A stretch of DNA of 64,000 bases from Robertmurraya dakarensis (GTDB lineage: Bacteria; Bacillota; Bacilli; Bacillales; Cytobacillaceae), in contig NZ_LT707409.1 of the NCBI RefSeq assembly GCF_900156875.1, positions 10,923 to 74,922 of the forward strand, read 5' to 3'. The position numbers and the translations under genes were made by a program. The notes beneath the pieces were generated by a model. It had not been told where the DNA came from and did not search any database. It was given only the letters and a program-made list of their open reading frames with translations. Every line of letters begins with the position of its first letter. Within the stretch, counting starts at the first letter, position 1. Positions 60,551 through 64,000 of this stretch are shown here, piece by piece.

Positions 60551-62059
60551 ATGGACTCTTTACAATATAAAAAACCACCATATTTGATGATTGTCATACT
60601 CTTCGTAGGAGCATTTGTTTCCTTTTTAAACAACTCATTATTAAATGTCGCGCTGCCATCGATTATGGTCGATTTAGAAATTGCCGATTATTCAACGGTT
60701 CAATGGCTTGCAACAGGATATATGCTTGTCAGTGGTGTATTGATTCCGGCATCTGCTTTTTTATTAATACGCTTTTCGAATCGTCAATTGTTTATTACAT
60801 CAATGGCGATTTTTACGTTAGGAACAGCGTTAGCGGCCTTTGCACCAAACTTCGGAATGCTGCTGACTGGACGGATGGTCCAAGCAGCTGGTTCTTCAGT
60901 AATGGGACCATTATTAATGAATATCATGTTAATTAGTTTCCCTCGTGATAAACGCGGTACGGCAATGGGTGTCTTTGGCTTAGTAATGATTACGGCACCA
61001 GCAATTGGACCTACTCTATCAGGTTACATTGTAGAATACTACGATTGGCGCGTTCTGTTTGAAATGATATTGCCATTAGCTGTGATTAGTTTAATACTTG
61101 CTGTATGGAAGCTAGATAATGTCATGGAACAGAATAAACAAGCATCGCTTGATTATCTATCCGTTGTTTTAGCAACAATTGGTTTTGGGGGATTATTGTA
61201 TGGGTTTAGTTCGGCGAGTTCTGCGGGTTGGACTGACGCAATCGTACTAAGTGCATTAATTGCAGGCAGCCTTGCTCTAATTGCCTTTGTTGTTCGCCAA
61301 TTAAAAATGGAAGAACCGTTATTAGATTTACGAGTTTACAAGTATCCTATGTTTGCACTTGGATCAGTAATTGCTATTGTGAATGCGGTAGCGATGTTCT
61401 CGGGAATGATTTTAACACCAGCATACGTTCAAAGTGTACGAGGAATCTCACCGCTTGACTCTGGGTTAATGTTATTACCAGGAGCAATTATAATGGGATT
61501 GATGTCACCGGTCACAGGAAAATTATTCGATAAATTCGGCCCGCGTGTTCTAGCAGTTGTTGGACTTACCATAACGGCTATCTCCACCTATATGCTGGCA
61601 AACTTACAGCTAGATTCTAGCTACCTATATATTATCTTTATCTATAGTGTACGTATGTTTGGAATGTCGATGGTGATGATGCCGATTATGACAAATGGAT
61701 TAAATCAATTACCAACTGTGTTAAACCCACATGGAACAGCGGTTAACAATACGGCACAACAAGTTTCGGGTTCTATTGGTACGGCTATTCTTGTCACAAT
61801 TATGAACTCCGTTACAAAAACGGAAGCAGGGAACTTAATGGCTGGTGTTGATCCAGCAGCATTAACGGAAGCTTCAACAGCAGCCTTAACGCAGCAGGCC
61901 TTGCTAGCTGGAATACAATATTCTTTTTACGTGGCGTTTGTTGTCAATGTTATTGCCCTAGTGTTAGCGTTGTTTGTTAAACGTGTTGACACAAGTGCGG
62001 AGGCAGTAAGCAAACTAGAACACCAAAGTAAGCCTTCAACTAAAACAGTATCTATATAA
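60551..62059 (+). CDS. MFS drug exporter, DHA2 (14-helix) family
   Basis: A 502-residue transporter with 14 helices. DHA2 motifs: LNVALPSIMVDL (motif D1), QWLATGYMLVSGVLIPASAF, GRMVQAAGSSVMGPLLM, and motif C MITAPAIGPTLSGYIVEYYD-like GPTLSG. Similar to LmrB/EmrB/QacA-type exporters. The start 60551 after AGAGGGATGAGAG matches the family N-terminus; a 28-codon extension upstream lies over the operator. Ends at a strong terminator. Confidence 0.92.
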   Translation: MDSLQYKKPPYLMIVILFVGAFVSFLNNSLLNVALPSIMVDLEIADYSTVQWLATGYMLVSGVLIPASAFLLIRFSNRQLFITSMAIFTLGTALAAFAPNFGMLLTGRMVQAAGSSVMGPLLMNIMLISFPRDKRGTAMGVFGLVMITAPAIGPTLSGYIVEYYDWRVLFEMILPLAVISLILAVWKLDNVMEQNKQASLDYLSVVLATIGFGGLLYGFSSASSAGWTDAIVLSALIAGSLALIAFVVRQLKMEEPLLDLRVYKYPMFALGSVIAIVNAVAMFSGMILTPAYVQSVRGISPLDSGLMLLPGAIIMGLMSPVTGKLFDKFGPRVLAVVGLTITAISTYMLANLQLDSSYLYIIFIYSVRMFGMSMVMMPIMTNGLNQLPTVLNPHGTAVNNTAQQVSGSIGTAILVTIMNSVTKTEAGNLMAGVDPAALTEASTAALTQQALLAGIQYSFYVAFVVNVIALVLALFVKRVDTSAEAVSKLEHQSKPSTKTVSI

Positions 62060-62070
62060 TAAGTAATCTC

Positions 62071-62112
62071 AAGGTCTGAAGAACTAACTGTAGTTCTTTC
62101 GGACCTTTTTAT
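62071..62112 (+). terminator. Terminator of the MFS gene
   Basis: AAGGTCTGAAGAACTA (62071-62086) with TAGTTCTTTCGGACCTT (62091-62107), loop ACTG, then a T-run. Confidence 0.9.
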
Positions 62113-62198
62113 TTTTTGTTGTTTGTAAAATTTGGTATTAGGTAAAAATTGGAATATACTGGATATAGGCTTAATTTAATTGGGAGTTCGTTATCATT

Positions 62199-62732
62199 AT
62201 GGTCAATACAATTTACGGTTTAATTTGGTTAGCGGCGTTATGGATATGGGGGGATTGGAAAAATTGGAAAAAATATTATCCAACCATCCTTTTTTTTATC
62301 TTAGGAGATTTCTTGTATTTGTATTTGTTGTCAGATACTTATCCAATGTGGAAATATAATCCTGCTGAAGTAGATGGGAATGTAGGAATTACCAATACAC
62401 ATATTTCGCTGTCGATTATATTAATTAAATATCCAGCGACGGTGTTAATCTATTTGTCAAAATTTCCAAAAGAAGATATGAAGAAACAGTGTTTGTATAT
62501 CCTTTTTTGGGTGATGATTTATGCAGTAAATGAAATGGTTGATGTAAAAATCGGTTTGATTGAATATTTTAATGGCTGGAGCTATTGGTGGTCGATGCTT
62601 TTTAATATCGCTATGTTTTTTATTTTACGAGTTCACTTTCGGAATCCTGTATGGGCATGGCTCCTTTCTGCCATTTTTATTATGTTTCTGTGGACAACCT
62701 TTGATGTTCCCACAAGTATTGTTTTTCGTTGA
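62199..62732 (+). CDS. CBO0543-like membrane protein
   Basis: A 177-residue protein with about five helices: LIWLAALWIWGDWKNWKKYY, FFILGDFLYLYLLSDTYPMW, ISLSIILIKYPATVLIYLSK and YFNGWSYWWSMLFNIAMFFI. Its last two thirds match the protein at 36656-37234 by eye (LSK(F/L)PK, then a NGW/HGW core and WTTFDVP/VKKFKVP ending). Function unknown. Confidence 0.85.
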   Translation: MVNTIYGLIWLAALWIWGDWKNWKKYYPTILFFILGDFLYLYLLSDTYPMWKYNPAEVDGNVGITNTHISLSIILIKYPATVLIYLSKFPKEDMKKQCLYILFWVMIYAVNEMVDVKIGLIEYFNGWSYWWSMLFNIAMFFILRVHFRNPVWAWLLSAIFIMFLWTTFDVPTSIVFR

Positions 62733-62762
62733 TTCTTCTAATTGTGAAAAAAGGAGCACTAT

Positions 62763-62805
62763 AAGACCGGCTTTGTCTTGTAAGAACAAGGTGGTCTTCT
62801 TTTTA
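62763..62805 (+). terminator. Terminator
   Basis: AAGACC (62763-62768) pairs with GGTCTT (62793-62798) with an inner CTTGTAAGAACAAG hairpin and a following T-run. Confidence 0.8.
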
Positions 62806-62822
62806 TGTAGAGGAAAAAAGGA

Positions 62823-62851
62823 TTGACAAGTAAGGTTGGAGTTGTTAAATT
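62823..62851 (+). promoter_or_regulatory. Promoter of the yvdTSR-type operon
   Basis: TTGACA (62823-62828) and TAAATT (62846-62851), spacer 17. Just downstream, GACCGTTCGGA with the CCG-TT-CGG core (62862-62869) is a likely TetR half-operator pair. Confidence 0.55.
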
Positions 62852-62885
62852 ATACTGACGACCGTTCGGAAGGAAGAGGGATTCT

Positions 62886-63467
62886 ATGACATTTAATCAA
62901 ATTAAGGAAGTGGCCTTAATTCACTTTGCTGAAAATGGTTATGAAGGGACATCGATGGCACAGATTGCAGACGATGTGGGGATTAAAAAACAGTCTATAT
63001 ACACTCATTTTAAGGGGAAAGATGAGTTATTTCTTCAGGTTTGCAGGGAAGTATTTTCAAATGAATTGAGAATGGTTGAACAATTTATAGATCATCATAA
63101 TCCACAACAGATAGATAAATTTTTATTAAATTTTCTAGTGCAATATTCCGAACGTTATGAGGAAAATGACTTTACTAAATTTTGGCTTAGAACTTCATTT
63201 TTTCCGCCGGCCCATCTTTATGATGTAGTCATGAAATATGTCTATGAGTATTTGGATAAAGTGGAAGAACTGCTATTACCGATAATACAAAAAGCAGTAA
63301 CGGAAGGAAAAGTCAGTTCTAGCGTTAGTGCGGATGCAGCTACAGTGGCTTTCCTGGGTGTATTAGATGGAATATTTGTGGAGATGCTTTATGGCGGATC
63401 ACAACGCTTAAAGAAAAGATTGGATGCGTCTTGGCAATTATATTGGAGAGGTTTATCAAAGGATTGA
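62886..63467 (+). CDS. yvdT: TetR/AcrR-family regulator (YvdT-like)
   Basis: A 193-residue regulator: helix-turn-helix in residues 8-50 (GYEGTSMAQIADDVGIKKQS, IYTHFKGKDELFLQV), then helical domain with MLYGGSQRLKKRLDASWQLY at the end. Gene order with the two SMR genes equals yvdT-yvdS-yvdR in B. subtilis, so it probably represses them. ATG 62886 with GGAAGAGGG ahead. Confidence 0.88.
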   Translation: MTFNQIKEVALIHFAENGYEGTSMAQIADDVGIKKQSIYTHFKGKDELFLQVCREVFSNELRMVEQFIDHHNPQQIDKFLLNFLVQYSERYEENDFTKFWLRTSFFPPAHLYDVVMKYVYEYLDKVEELLLPIIQKAVTEGKVSSSVSADAATVAFLGVLDGIFVEMLYGGSQRLKKRLDASWQLYWRGLSKD

Positions 63468-63489
63468 CTGCTAGATAGGGGGAAATACG

Positions 63490-63831
63490 ATGAATCGAAA
63501 TTGGGCTCTTGTCATTATCGCTGGGATCATTGAGATCTTGTGGGCGATGGGATTGAAGTACTCGGACAGCTTTTTAACATGGACGGGGACAATTGTTCTT
63601 ATCCTTTTATCGTTTATTGTGTTGATTGAAGCTACAAAAAAGGTGCCGGTAGGAACTGCTTATGCTGTTTTTACAGGGATCGGAACAGCGGGGACGGTAT
63701 TATTTGAGATCATCTTTTTTGGAGAACCATTTGAATATACGAAAATGTTTTTCATTCTTATATTATTAGCTGGTGTTATCGGATTAAAACTTGTCACGGC
63801 AGAGCCGGATGAGAAAGAAGGTGTTTCCTAA
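63490..63831 (+). CDS. yvdS: SMR-family exporter subunit (YvdS-like)
   Basis: A 113-residue four-helix small multidrug resistance protein. The essential Glu is E15 in IIAGIIEILWAMGLKYSD, and AYAVFTGIGTAGTVLFEIIFFGE is the family core. The C-terminal tail is charged. Forms a heteromeric pump with the next gene; substrates of such pairs are cationic compounds or guanidinium. One-base overlap of its stop with the next start. Confidence 0.92.
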   Translation: MNRNWALVIIAGIIEILWAMGLKYSDSFLTWTGTIVLILLSFIVLIEATKKVPVGTAYAVFTGIGTAGTVLFEIIFFGEPFEYTKMFFILILLAGVIGLKLVTAEPDEKEGVS

Positions 63832-64000
63832 TGGGATGGATTTTCCTGATTGTAGCTGGAGCTTTTGAAGTAGTGGGAGTAACAGGGTTAAATAAGGTCC
63901 TAAAATATAATAATATCCGGTCATATTTAATCTTATTCATCGGTTTTATTTTAAGTTTCAGTTTTCTGTCTTTAGCGATGGAAACACTTCCGATGGGGCT
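63831..64000 (+). CDS. yvdR: SMR-family exporter subunit (YvdR-like), cut by window end
   Basis: The first 56 codons of a second SMR protein: MGWIFLIVAGAFEVVGVTGL with the conserved Glu14 and SFSFLSLAMETLPMG in helix two. The ATG overlaps the yvdS stop by one base (TAATG), giving translational coupling and balanced subunits. The rest, about 50 residues, lies beyond base 64000. Confidence 0.9.
   Translation, partial: MGWIFLIVAGAFEVVGVTGLNKVLKYNNIRSYLILFIGFILSFSFLSLAMETLPMG

Noticed and set aside
62823-63489. Guanidine (ykkC-type) riboswitch before the SMR genes
   Set aside because: No ykkC motif was seen; the leader is short and holds a promoter and a TetR-type palindrome instead.

Overview
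The window comes from a low-GC, spore-forming Gram-positive bacterium of the Bacillaceae (Neobacillus, Cytobacillus or Mesobacillus-like). The signs are AT-rich sequence, strong GGAGG ribosome sites, frequent TTG/GTG starts, A-tract/hairpin/T-tract terminators, CcpA cre boxes, a Spo0E-family gene, a YhcN/YlaJ remnant, DUF3231 and LysM/P60 and SLH wall proteins. No rRNA, tRNA, CRISPR array or prophage was seen.

Layout. 1-1.34 kb: the 3' part of an IS110-family element with a structured non-coding tail. 1.4-8.2 kb: ordinary chromosomal genes (arylamine N-acetyltransferase, YitT-type membrane protein, luciferase-like monooxygenase, YhaM-like exoribonuclease). 8.3-15.6 kb: a six-gene same-strand cluster led by a clear ectoine hydrolase (DoeA/EutD) with EutC-like, M20 deacetylase, homoserine dehydrogenase and aldehyde dehydrogenase genes, read here as ectoine catabolism to aspartate or homoserine. 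15.7-22.8 kb: hutH-hutU-hutI followed by an M20 amidohydrolase and a HutF-like deaminase in place of the usual HutG, suggesting a deiminase/deformylase ending to histidine degradation. 23-28 kb: assorted small genes. 28-32 kb: a TetR-controlled, cre-marked operon (AtoE-type transporter plus three small enzymes). 32-39.5 kb: regulators (GntR, MerR/TipAS), membrane proteins, one frameshifted gene. 39.6-42 kb: a BmrA-type drug exporter followed by an array of about 12 degenerate 52-bp repeats. 43.4-45.7 kb: flavodoxin, a Fur box in front of a Spo0E-like gene and an HMA-like protein, then a CueP-type copper protein whose first conserved cysteine codon is UGA. 45.9-57.5 kb: orphan TRAP binding protein, lipoprotein, TerD-VWA fusion, AIM24, PepF, cell-wall hydrolase, SLH protein. 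57.5-64 kb: TetR/YhgE/MFS export unit and a yvdTSR-type SMR unit cut by the window end.

The strongest candidate for something new is the CueP gene (45077-45613). A UGA in frame at the position of an invariant cysteine is followed after exactly 11 nt by a perfect 7-bp hairpin with a GGU loop, the geometry of a bacterial SECIS. It may be a selenocysteine copper-binding lipoprotein. Second are the histidine and ectoine clusters, which place M20 amidohydrolases where the textbook pathways use other enzyme families.
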